From Cyclobacteriaceae bacterium (GTDB taxonomy: Bacteria > Bacteroidota > Bacteroidia > Cytophagales > Cyclobacteriaceae): a DNA stretch of 32,576 bases. The position numbers were made by a program, and so were the translations under genes. Below, in pieces: positions 19,011 through 27,662 of the stretch (position 1 is its first letter; each line of letters starts with the position of its first letter). The stretch lies in the NCBI GenBank assembly GCA_029882685.1, contig JAOUKH010000013.1:1-32576 (forward strand), given 5' to 3'. The notes beneath the pieces were generated by a model. It ran no database searches, was not told where the DNA came from, and saw only the letters and a list, made by a program, of their open reading frames with translations.

Positions 19011-20030
19011 CTACAATCTTATATCATCAAGCTTAATATCTAACCATTGTAAAGTAGCATGACAGTATATGTTATCTTTCACCTCGTGTTCTAAGTTCAT
19101 ATCATCAATAAATTTACCTATTTCCAAATCTCCAAGGGGAAAAGGGTAATCAGAACCTAGCGTTACTTTATCATCACCTACTGTTTTTAGTACGTATTCC
19201 AGCATCGTTGGGTCGTGTGTAATACAATCCACCCAAAATTTCCCTAAATATTTCCTAGGATTCACAGGGTTGTCTATGGCTACTAAATCAGGACGACTAT
19301 TGTAACCATGCTCCACTCTTCCAATTGTTGGCAAAAAGGATCCTCCAGCATGAGCGAAATTTACTCTTAATTGAGGTAATCGTTCAAAAACACCACCAAA
19401 TATCATAGAACATACAGCACGTGATGTCTCTGCTGGCATCCCCACCAACCAAGGAAGCCAATATTTTTCCATGTATTCTTTCCCCATCATATTCCACGGA
19501 TGCACCAAAACTGCCATTCCTAAATCTTGACAAGCTTCAAAAATGGGGAAAAATTTTTCTTCATTTAGGTTTTCATTATTAACATTAGATCCTATCTGTA
19601 TTCCTTTAAACCCAAGTTCGTTTTTGCATCGCTCCAATTCCTGAATAGCCAATTTTGTATCCTGCATTGGCAATGTACCCAACCCAATATATCTTTTTGG
19701 ATATTTATGCGTTGTTTCCGACAAATCATCATTTAAAAACCGAGCTATTTCCAATCCATGTTCGGGCTTTGCATCATAACAAAACATCACTGGAATAGTG
19801 CATACTACTTGCGTTTGCACTCCTAGTTTTTCATATTCTTCAATCCGTAACTCTGGATTCCAACAATTTTCTTCTATTTCACGAAAAAACTTATCTCCTT
19901 GCATCATTCTAGCAAAACCCGTTCGGTGATGTTCTAAATGTATAAAGCCATCATAGCCAAATTTTTCTGAAAACCGAGGTAGATGTTTAGGAAAGATATG
20001 CGTATGCATATCTATTTTTATTCTATCCAT
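19011..20030 (-). CDS. Amidohydrolase, ACMSD (aminocarboxymuconate-semialdehyde decarboxylase)-like
   Basis: KIDMHTHIFPKHLPRF, VVCTIPVMFCYDAKPEHG, MAVLVHPWNMMG, NFAHAGGSFLPT, VTLGSDYPFPLGDLEIG. Confidence 0.88.
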   Translation of the reverse strand: MDRIKIDMHTHIFPKHLPRFSEKFGYDGFIHLEHHRTGFARMMQGDKFFREIEENCWNPELRIEEYEKLGVQTQVVCTIPVMFCYDAKPEHGLEIARFLNDDLSETTHKYPKRYIGLGTLPMQDTKLAIQELERCKNELGFKGIQIGSNVNNENLNEEKFFPIFEACQDLGMAVLVHPWNMMGKEYMEKYWLPWLVGMPAETSRAVCSMIFGGVFERLPQLRVNFAHAGGSFLPTIGRVEHGYNSRPDLVAIDNPVNPRKYLGKFWVDCITHDPTMLEYVLKTVGDDKVTLGSDYPFPLGDLEIGKFIDDMNLEHEVKDNIYCHATLQWLDIKLDDIRL

Positions 20031-20083
20031 AAATATGGTCGTTGAATGTCAATACACTAAAACTACTAAAAAGTTTAACCAAT

Positions 20084-20332
20084 TTATGATTTATTGCTTT
20101 CCTCATTTTCCTTTTCAGGGACAGGATCGTAACCATGACCTCCCCAAGGGTGACAACTAGATATTCTCTTTAATGCCAACCACCCTCCTTTAAAAGGTCC
20201 ATGAATTTCTAATGCCTTAATGGCATATACTGAACACGTAGGAGTATAACGGCATGATGCAGGTAATAATGGAGATAATACTACCTGATAAATTTTTACC
20301 AAAAGAATGAAAAAGTATTTAAACAGCCACAT
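20084..20332 (-). CDS. yidD: Membrane protein insertion efficiency factor YidD
   Basis: [61 protein letters not shown]. Confidence 0.97.
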   Translation of the reverse strand: MWLFKYFFILLVKIYQVVLSPLLPASCRYTPTCSVYAIKALEIHGPFKGGWLALKRISSCHPWGGHGYDPVPEKENEESNKS

Positions 20333-20339
20333 AGCTTTA

Positions 20340-20867
20340 TTAGCTTGATTTTGGACGAAATGGTTTTATCACGCTTTCATCACACTCTAAGAAAGGGCCA
20401 TCAATAAGATCTATACAATACGGAATAGCTGGAAACACAGCATCCAAACATTCTCGTATGGCTTTTGGTTTTCCTGGGAGATTCACAATTAAAGTATTAT
20501 TTCTTATCCCAGCAGTTTGTCTAGACAAAATAGCAGTAGGTACAAATTTCAAACTCTCTTGACGCATCAATTCTCCAAATCCAGGCATCATTTTCTGACA
20601 TACCTTCTCTGTTGCTTCAGGGGTAACATCACGTTTGGCAGGCCCTGTCCCTCCTGAAGTAACAATTAAACAACAACCCTCATCGTCAGCCATTTTTATC
20701 ATCGCAGCTGCAATCTCATCTTCTTCATCAGGTATTACCTTATAAACAGGCTCCCAGTCCGAAGTAAGATAATCATTGAGAGTCTCAACAATAGCCTTTC
20801 CTGGAATGTCTTCATATATTCCAGCACTCGCCCTATCTGATACATTAATTACACCTATTTTAATCAT
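20340..20867 (-). CDS. MogA/MoaB-family molybdopterin adenylyltransferase-like protein
   Basis: [75 protein letters not shown]. Start MIKIG at 20867 preferred over 20951. Confidence 0.9.
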   Translation of the reverse strand: MIKIGVINVSDRASAGIYEDIPGKAIVETLNDYLTSDWEPVYKVIPDEEDEIAAAMIKMADDEGCCLIVTSGGTGPAKRDVTPEATEKVCQKMMPGFGELMRQESLKFVPTAILSRQTAGIRNNTLIVNLPGKPKAIRECLDAVFPAIPYCIDLIDGPFLECDESVIKPFRPKSS

Positions 20868-20984
20868 TATTATACGTTTAAATAATTTCTTGTAGCTTAT
20901 TTTATTTATATACAACTTCAAATTGTCTGCATTTTTGATAAATTGCAGCATTTATTTATAAAATCATTTTGTAAAATTATTTAT

Positions 20985-22622
20985 ATGCGATCAATTCTCA
21001 TAAGTTTTATCTTTTTATCTCTTCTGTCATTTAACAATTCAATGGCTCAAGACAATGACTCAACAATTATTGATATTCAGTACCCTGATAACTGGTTTAA
21101 CCTCGACCCAGAAGAAGATAGTGTATTAGGAATTAGCACCGAAAAAGCTTATCGCACTATTCTTAAGAATAAATCATCAAAAAATGTTGTAGTCGCAGTA
21201 ATTGACTCGGGAATAGATATTGAGCATGAAGACTTACAGGGCTCAATATGGGTAAATGATGACGAAATAGCAGACAATGGCATTGATGATGATAACAATG
21301 GGTATATTGATGATATACATGGGTGGAACTTTATTGGTAATGCTGATGGTGAAAATATAGAAAGTGATTCTTATGAGCTTACAAGAGAATATGTACGCTT
21401 AGGTATTTTTTTTGGGAACAAAGATTCGTTAAAGCTACGTAGAAAGAATAAGGAGAAGTATAAGTATTATAAAGAGCTGGAAAAGCAATTTATGAAGCAA
21501 AAAACAAAATTTGAAGAAGAGTATGCTCAATTTTCTAACTTCTATAAAAATTACAAATTTGCTAAAGAGATACTTTTAAACTTTACTTCATCCGATACGC
21601 TCACAATTGAGGTTATTAATAAAATTGATACTAATTCAAACGAACAATTAGCACAGATAATAAATTTCTACAAAAACTTACTTGAACATAACATCAATGA
21701 TAAAGAAGTTACGAATTGGCAAGAACATTTAGAAAAACAATTGAATTTTGCATACAATGTAGATTTTGATCCCCGTGGTTTAGTAGGTGATAATTACGAA
21801 GATCTTAATGAAAAATATTATGGTAACAATAATGTTGAAGGTCCAGATGCTTCTCATGGCACTCATGTAGCAGGAATAATTGCTGCAAATAGAAATAATA
21901 AAATTGGCATACAAGGTATTGGTGATAATGTAAGTATTATGTCTATTAGGGCTGTTCCAGATGGTGATGAACGAGATAAAGATATTGCCAATGCTATCTA
22001 TTACGCTGTTGACAACGGTGCAAAAATTATAAATATGAGTTTTGGGAAATCTTTTTCCCCACAAAAAGAAGCTGTTGATAATGCAGTAAAATATGCTGAA
22101 GAAAAAGGTGTTTTATTAATACATGCCGCTGGTAACAGTTCAAAAGATATAGACGTGAAAGATAATTTCCCTACAAAGAAATTTTTGGATGAAAAAAGTG
22201 TTTCACAACTTTGGATTGAGGTAGGAGCTTCTAATTCTGGAATAAACAATGCGTTTGTGGGTAGCTTCTCTAATTATGGAAGTGAAACTGTAAATATATT
22301 TGCCCCAGGTTGTCAAATTACATCTACTACCCCTGATGATAATTATGAAGCTTTTGATGGCACTAGCATGGCATCACCAGTAACTGCTGGAGTTGCAGCA
22401 TTACTAATGTCTTATTACCCTCAGCTAAATTCAATTCAGATTAAAGATATTTTATTGAAGTCATCAAAAAAATATGAGAATTTGGAAGTAATTAAGCCAT
22501 CTAAGAATGCTGAAAAGCAAGAAAAAGTTTTATTCTCAGAATTAAGTATTTCAGGTGCTATTATAAACGCCTACGAAGCTGTAAAAATGGCTGAATCTAT
22601 GTTGATTGATAGCAACAAATAA
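20985..22622 (+). CDS. Secreted S8 (subtilisin-like) serine protease with large insertion
   Basis: Signal peptide MRSILISFIFLSLLSFNNSMAQ; triad motifs VVVAVIDSGID, DASHGTHVAGIIAA, DGTSMASPVTAGVAALL. Confidence 0.94.
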   Translation: MRSILISFIFLSLLSFNNSMAQDNDSTIIDIQYPDNWFNLDPEEDSVLGISTEKAYRTILKNKSSKNVVVAVIDSGIDIEHEDLQGSIWVNDDEIADNGIDDDNNGYIDDIHGWNFIGNADGENIESDSYELTREYVRLGIFFGNKDSLKLRRKNKEKYKYYKELEKQFMKQKTKFEEEYAQFSNFYKNYKFAKEILLNFTSSDTLTIEVINKIDTNSNEQLAQIINFYKNLLEHNINDKEVTNWQEHLEKQLNFAYNVDFDPRGLVGDNYEDLNEKYYGNNNVEGPDASHGTHVAGIIAANRNNKIGIQGIGDNVSIMSIRAVPDGDERDKDIANAIYYAVDNGAKIINMSFGKSFSPQKEAVDNAVKYAEEKGVLLIHAAGNSSKDIDVKDNFPTKKFLDEKSVSQLWIEVGASNSGINNAFVGSFSNYGSETVNIFAPGCQITSTTPDDNYEAFDGTSMASPVTAGVAALLMSYYPQLNSIQIKDILLKSSKKYENLEVIKPSKNAEKQEKVLFSELSISGAIINAYEAVKMAESMLIDSNK

Positions 22623-22631
22623 GTAAGATTT

Positions 22632-22670
22632 TTATTTCTATGAAAATATCCATATTTTTCATAGAAATAA
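22632..22670 (+). repeat. Perfect 15-bp inverted repeat (hairpin)
   Basis: ttatttctatgaaaa (22632-22646) / ttttcatagaaataa (22656-22670), 9-nt loop, ending 1 nt before the TsdA-like ATG. Confidence 0.8.
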
Positions 22671-22671
22671 A

Positions 22672-23709
22672 ATGAAAAATACTATCATACAAATCAAGTT
22701 ATTGCTTAAAGCAACTTATCTATTGTTGTTTCTAGCTGTAATATTTATTGCATTTGTTACTGTACTTCACTACATCCCTCCTATCTTGAAATTTCAAGAT
22801 GCTAACCAAACAGCATTTACATGGAGGTTAAAATCCATTGATACAGATATGCCAAAAGGATCACAAGGAGATAAGGTAAAATATGGATATCTATTAATAA
22901 CAAAAACATCCGATCACATTGGACCTCTGGCTACTAACAAAGCAATGAGGTATGCTGGCAATAACCTTACCTGTGATAACTGCCATCTTAATGCTGGTCG
23001 TAAAATTGGATCTGGTTCATTTGTAGGTGTAACAAATAGGTTTCCCCAGTTCAGAGGTAGAGAGAATAAAATGGGTACGTTAGAAGAACGAATTAACGGA
23101 TGTATGGAACGAAGTATGAATGGTAGAGTTATGCCTGAAAATAGCGATGAAATGCAAGCTATAATTGAGTACATGAAATGGTTAAGTGAAGATGTTCCTG
23201 AAGACATAGAGAAACTTTACAAAGGGTATGTCAAAATTAACATTCCTGATGAAAAAGCAGACCCTAATATAGGAAAGGCTATTTATGAAGCTAAATGTAA
23301 ACTTTGTCATAAAGAAAATGGTAAGGGTCTGAAAAATAACACAGCCCAATTTTCTGGTTATACTTACCCTCCATTAGGAGGACATGACTCATATAATGAT
23401 GGTGCAGGTATGAATCGCGTAATTACATCGGCTCAATTTATAAAAGGGAATATGCCTTTTGGAGCTACTTATGATGCTCCTTTAGTAACTGATGCTGAAG
23501 CTTATCACATTGCAGCATATATCAATACTTTCGAAAGACCAAATAAACAAAATAGAAAAGATGACTTTCCCGATTTAAAATTAAAGCCTGTATCAACTCC
23601 TTATGGCCCCTGGGTAGATAATTTTACTCCTGAGCAACATAAGTTTGGCCCTTTCCCTCCCATCATTGATTTTTACGAAAAGCAATATGGTATTACAAAA
23701 ACAAAATGA
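22672..23709 (+). CDS. tsdA: Membrane-anchored diheme cytochrome c, TsdA (thiosulfate dehydrogenase/tetrathionate reductase)-like
   Basis: Two CxxCH motifs (CDNCH at 22972-22986; CKLCH at 23296-23310); TsdA signature LTCDNCHLNAGRK...FVGVTNRFPQFRGRENKMGTLEERINGCMERSMNGR; N-terminal hydrophobic anchor. Family by motif recognition only. Confidence 0.83.
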   Translation: MKNTIIQIKLLLKATYLLLFLAVIFIAFVTVLHYIPPILKFQDANQTAFTWRLKSIDTDMPKGSQGDKVKYGYLLITKTSDHIGPLATNKAMRYAGNNLTCDNCHLNAGRKIGSGSFVGVTNRFPQFRGRENKMGTLEERINGCMERSMNGRVMPENSDEMQAIIEYMKWLSEDVPEDIEKLYKGYVKINIPDEKADPNIGKAIYEAKCKLCHKENGKGLKNNTAQFSGYTYPPLGGHDSYNDGAGMNRVITSAQFIKGNMPFGATYDAPLVTDAEAYHIAAYINTFERPNKQNRKDDFPDLKLKPVSTPYGPWVDNFTPEQHKFGPFPPIIDFYEKQYGITKTK

Positions 23710-23767
23710 TTTGATATTAATATTTTTTCATAATAATGATAACCATACCTAATCAGGACAAAAAAAA

Positions 23768-23791
23768 GAGCTTGAAAATATTTTCAAGCTC
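23768..23791 (-). terminator. Intrinsic terminator of the DsrE genes, between convergent units
   Basis: 24-nt perfect palindrome gagcttgaaaatattttcaagctc; followed on the minus strand by T7. Confidence 0.75.
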
Positions 23792-23818
23792 CTTTGTCAA
23801 TAAAAAAATTAATAACTC

Positions 23819-24232
23819 CTAATTCGCTTCTTTAATATATCCCCACCCTTCACTTTGTTTCTCAACAATTTCTAATATTCCATCAGGAACAGAACCTACA
23901 CCTACCACTAATTGCTCTTTTTTAACATTATGACGGTTTAATGTCATTGAACAAATCATAAAAGTTACATTGTCATTAGTGGCAAATTTCTCTATTTCTG
24001 CTGCTACTGAAGACTTGTCTATTAACACCATTTCAAGAGCTCCACCATACATCACTACTTCAAATTCAGAATTAGGATAATTTTCAGACATAAGTTTTAC
24101 ATGCCTTAAAGTGGACTGATGAACTTTTACATCAGAACTTGTTACATCAAAAACAATTTTTATAGGTTTTGTTTGTGCTTTTGTAGTATATGCTATCAGC
24201 ATTAACAACAGAACTAGACAGTAATTTTTCAT
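23819..24232 (-). CDS. Exported DsrE/DsrF-family protein (Sec signal)
   Basis: Signal peptide MKNYCLVLLLMLIAYTTKAQ, then DsrE-like fold: KIVFDVTSSDVKVHQSTLRHVKLM..., VVMYGGALEMVL, FMICSMTLNRHNVKKEQLVVGVGSVPDGILEIVEKQSEGWGYIK. One Cys (C94) outside the signal peptide. Confidence 0.78.
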   Translation of the reverse strand: MKNYCLVLLLMLIAYTTKAQTKPIKIVFDVTSSDVKVHQSTLRHVKLMSENYPNSEFEVVMYGGALEMVLIDKSSVAAEIEKFATNDNVTFMICSMTLNRHNVKKEQLVVGVGSVPDGILEIVEKQSEGWGYIKEAN

Positions 24233-24276
24233 AACAAAAATGCATTAAATAATTTCCCTGAAAATAATCTTTAAAA

Positions 24277-24984
24277 TCACCCTACGCTAGCATCAATATA
24301 TGCTATATTGTTCTCAGCTAGACGACCAAGTGCCCAAACTCCAGATGGCGCACCTATGATACCTGGCAATGTACCATCAACAAAATCTTTATATACCTCT
24401 TCTGTAGTAGATCCTACTTTTTGAGCTACAAATTGTGCGTTCACTTTCCTCGCCATATCACAAACACAAAATATAGCCCCTTTATCCTGAAGCCCCTTTA
24501 TACCATCAAGCCCTGGAAGAGGAAAGACACCATCTTCAGGTACATAATATGGGTTTTTAAGTGCTGGCGCTTTTGTAATTGGATCATTGAATCCAAAGTG
24601 CTCACCCAGCTTGTATTTACTAATGGTTGCATCATTCAACGCATAAATCATCCCATGGTGTCTTAAAACATTTAGAATTCCTAATTGATCATTAGGAGTT
24701 CCTGATTCAGCATTAGTAATGTAATAAACATTAGACCAAATAAAACCCCATGGAATAGCCTGTGATACATCATAAGCAACTGGATGTGCTCTACCTCCTA
24801 TTTTTTTTAAAGCTTGATCCATCTCATCTCCACTCTTTACAAGATCCTCTAATTTAAAATCAAAAGTTTCTGGATTAATTTTAGCTTGAATAGGCTTAGG
24901 AATAAGGGACAATCCTGTAGCTGCAGCTCCAGTTGCTATTGCTCCAATAAAATTTCTTCTTGAGTTTGGTTTGTTAAAATTCAT
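24277..24984 (-). CDS. Tat-exported DsrE-like protein
   Basis: Twin-arginine signal NSRRNFIGAIATGAAATGLSLIPKPIQA; middle and C-terminal DsrE-like elements (VYYITNAESGTPNDQLGILNVLRHHGMIYALNDATISKYKLGEHF; KGAIFCVCDMARKVNAQFVAQKVG; LPGIIGAPSGVWALGRLAENNIAYI). Confidence 0.72.
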   Translation of the reverse strand: MNFNKPNSRRNFIGAIATGAAATGLSLIPKPIQAKINPETFDFKLEDLVKSGDEMDQALKKIGGRAHPVAYDVSQAIPWGFIWSNVYYITNAESGTPNDQLGILNVLRHHGMIYALNDATISKYKLGEHFGFNDPITKAPALKNPYYVPEDGVFPLPGLDGIKGLQDKGAIFCVCDMARKVNAQFVAQKVGSTTEEVYKDFVDGTLPGIIGAPSGVWALGRLAENNIAYIDASVG

Positions 24985-25179
24985 GTTTTTTTTGTTAAAT
25001 TTTTATTTGTTATAAAAAGTTAAGCCAACCTACTTGTTGATAATTAGTATTTCATTTTTTCATAGGTAATATATTATGAGTTAAATATCCTTTGATTAAG
25101 AAATTAATAAGCTCTCACACTATATTCTAAAGGATTTTTAGACACAAAACTATATCAAGCTACAATAATTAATATTAAA

Positions 25180-25219
25180 ATCCTATTTTTAATGAAACTT
25201 TAATATTAAAAAATAGGAT
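25180..25219. repeat. Imperfect inverted repeat in the long noncoding region
   Basis: atcctatttttaat (25180-25193) / attaaaaaataggat (25205-25219), one-base bulge. Confidence 0.6.
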
Positions 25220-25232
25220 ATTAAGGTCTTTT

Positions 25233-25260
25233 TATCTTTAGTTATATTTGACTAAAGATA
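25233..25260. repeat. 10-bp inverted repeat
   Basis: tatctttagt (25233-25242) / actaaagata (25251-25260), 8-nt loop. Confidence 0.6.
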
Positions 25261-25485
25261 TGTTGATTTTTGGGAAGGGAGTGTTTGGGAATGAGTTCAG
25301 TATGGTAATCACCATTTATTAGTACAGATGCGCTAATTCTATTATATACTCATCTTAATAAGTTTTAGATGGTAACATAAAAATGGCAAATCCTTTAAAA
25401 GGATAGTAATTTTTCATCAGAAAATAAATACCACCACCTATCAATTTTAGTTTTATTGACCCAATAAATAAAAAGTGAAAAGAAT

Positions 25486-26610
25486 TTAAACGTAATTATT
25501 CAACATTACTGGCATTACAAGCATTAATATATCTTCATTATCGTCAGTATCTTTAGGAATAATTAATCCTGCTTTATTTGGCTCAGAAAGCTTTAGTTCT
25601 ATTTCTTTTGAATCAATATTACCTAACATTTCAACTAAAAACTTAGCATTGAAACCAATTTCTATATCTTCACCATCATGTTCACAAGAAAGTCTTTCAT
25701 TTGCCTCATTAGCAAAATCTAAATCCTCTGCTGAAATTTGGAGCTCGCTACCTGTAATTTTTAAGCGCACCTGATGGGTTGTCTTATTAGCATATATTGC
25801 TATCCTTCTAAGAGACCCTAAAAACTCCATTCGGTTGATGCTCATGTTATTTTCATTATCCGAAGGAATTACATTTTCATAATCTGGAAAGCGTTCATCA
25901 ATTAAACGACATATCATTCGAATATTTCCGAATTTAAAGAAAGCATTGGAAACATTAAATTCAACACTTACATTGATGTTTTCTGCTGGTAATGTAGTTC
26001 TCAATAAATTTAACGCTTTGCGAGGTATAATAATTGCATTTCCATTATCAGAAGCTACATCCACTCTTCTATATCTTATTAAACGATGACTATCTGTTGC
26101 CACAAAAGTGGTACTAGAATCAGTAAGATTAATATAGACTCCTGTCATTGCAGGCCGTAATTCATCATTACTAGTTGCGAAAATAGTATTGTTTATAGCA
26201 CTGGATAGTACATCCGTTGACATTTCCACCGAGAAGTCGTTAGACACTGCTGGCACTTTTGGGAAATCTGTGGAATTCTCTCCTGCCAACTTATAGCGTC
26301 CATTGTCTGAGCTAATTTCAACACTATAGGTTTCTTCATCAATAGAGAAGGTTACAGGTTGTTCAGGTAAGTTTTTAAGTGTATCTAGAAGTATTCTAGC
26401 AGGAACTGCTATACTTCCACTTTCTTTAGATTCTACATCAATTTCTGTAATCATAGAAGTTTGTAAATCTGAAGCAGTTACTGTAAGTAATCCATCACTT
26501 ATCTCGAAAAGGAAGTTCTCCAAAATCGGAACCACAGGATTAGTAGTTATTACACCATTAATGCTTGATAATTGCTTTAATAATGCGGCAGAAGAAACAA
26601 TAAATTTCAT
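25486..26610 (-). CDS. dnaN: DNA polymerase III beta subunit (sliding clamp)
   Basis: MKFIVSSAALLKQLSSINGVITTNPVVPILENFLFEI; FVATDSHRLIRYRR; MNRMEFLGSLRRIAIYANKTTHQVRL-like segment; C-terminal EDILMLVMPVMLNNYV. Confidence 0.97.
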   Translation of the reverse strand: MKFIVSSAALLKQLSSINGVITTNPVVPILENFLFEISDGLLTVTASDLQTSMITEIDVESKESGSIAVPARILLDTLKNLPEQPVTFSIDEETYSVEISSDNGRYKLAGENSTDFPKVPAVSNDFSVEMSTDVLSSAINNTIFATSNDELRPAMTGVYINLTDSSTTFVATDSHRLIRYRRVDVASDNGNAIIIPRKALNLLRTTLPAENINVSVEFNVSNAFFKFGNIRMICRLIDERFPDYENVIPSDNENNMSINRMEFLGSLRRIAIYANKTTHQVRLKITGSELQISAEDLDFANEANERLSCEHDGEDIEIGFNAKFLVEMLGNIDSKEIELKLSEPNKAGLIIPKDTDDNEDILMLVMPVMLNNYV

Positions 26611-26757
26611 GTTTGTATCGTGTAGTTAATTGGTTTTAAAAACTCGGTAAAGTTAAAAATAAAAACAGAACTACATATAAAATTCATCAAAAGGATTAAT
26701 GAAATTACTTTTAAATTCTGTTAAAAGTAAAATTCACAAGTATTTATTCCTCTTATG

Positions 26758-27660
26758 CTATTTTATAAACCATTCTCTCGATTTCATTAATTTTTCAACA
26801 TCTTTTGACTTAAATGTAGCCCACTCAAGTGAATCTATTAGCCCGTACTGATTTCCCTCTTTATCTTTATAAAAAGATAAACTAATAGTATTGGTTCCTG
26901 CATCTTGCACAATTATGTCTAGCTGATTATTTCCAACTACCTCTGGCTCACTATCTAAAAATTCCTTTACCTGAAGAAACGATATCTGCTCTAAGTAATC
27001 GTACATTTTTGCAGTATCAAGCTCTTGAATATTATCAACATAATACCCCGATGGGTCATAAAATATATTAAACCCCTGTTTATCAGGGTAGAATATTTCC
27101 ATTTTTTCAAGTGTTGTCCAGTTAGATGCAAATACATAATTAGTACGCCATCCCTTCGAGTTAAGGTTAAATAACTTTGCAATATGATAATTATACCCTG
27201 GTATATTACCTACATATATTTCTCCTTCATCATTTAAAAGATAAGTAATCGTTTTCTTTTCATTTTCCATTATTTTATACTTCAACAAAACTTCATCTTG
27301 AGCAAAAACATGAACTTCAATACTATTTTTAATAGATGCTGTTAACAATTTTTCTTTTTCAATATCTGAAACTTTCCTTCTAGCACTAATTTTTTCTATA
27401 ATGCCAAACAGGTCATTTACTCTTACAAGATCAGCCATGAATTCATTATTAAGTTTCCATTGCCTTCCCGAAAGAGTCAATATATTCTTTTCTTCTAAGC
27501 CTTCTATTTCTATTCGATCCACCAGTTCGGTATTAGTTAATGAGAACTGACTTTTATCAAAACCATCATTTGTACTTGGATTGTAATAGGCAGTTATAAA
27601 AGTGACTATAATTAACCCTAATAACACAAAGAGGAGTTTTATGTTTTTCTTTTTCTGCAT
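26758..27660 (-). CDS. DUF4340-domain membrane-anchored protein
   Basis: N-terminal anchor IKLLFVLLGLIIVTFITAYY; VDRIEIEGLEEKNILTLSGRQWKLN; YVGNIPGYNYHIAKLFNLNSKGWRTNYVF; 2 nt downstream of gldG. Confidence 0.75.
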   Translation of the reverse strand: MQKKKNIKLLFVLLGLIIVTFITAYYNPSTNDGFDKSQFSLTNTELVDRIEIEGLEEKNILTLSGRQWKLNNEFMADLVRVNDLFGIIEKISARRKVSDIEKEKLLTASIKNSIEVHVFAQDEVLLKYKIMENEKKTITYLLNDEGEIYVGNIPGYNYHIAKLFNLNSKGWRTNYVFASNWTTLEKMEIFYPDKQGFNIFYDPSGYYVDNIQELDTAKMYDYLEQISFLQVKEFLDSEPEVVGNNQLDIIVQDAGTNTISLSFYKDKEGNQYGLIDSLEWATFKSKDVEKLMKSREWFIK

Positions 27661-27662
27661 TC

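Noticed and set aside
24421-24666. 81-aa plus-strand ORF antisense to the Tat DsrE-like gene
   Set aside because: Antisense to a coherent coding sequence and has no recognisable motif.
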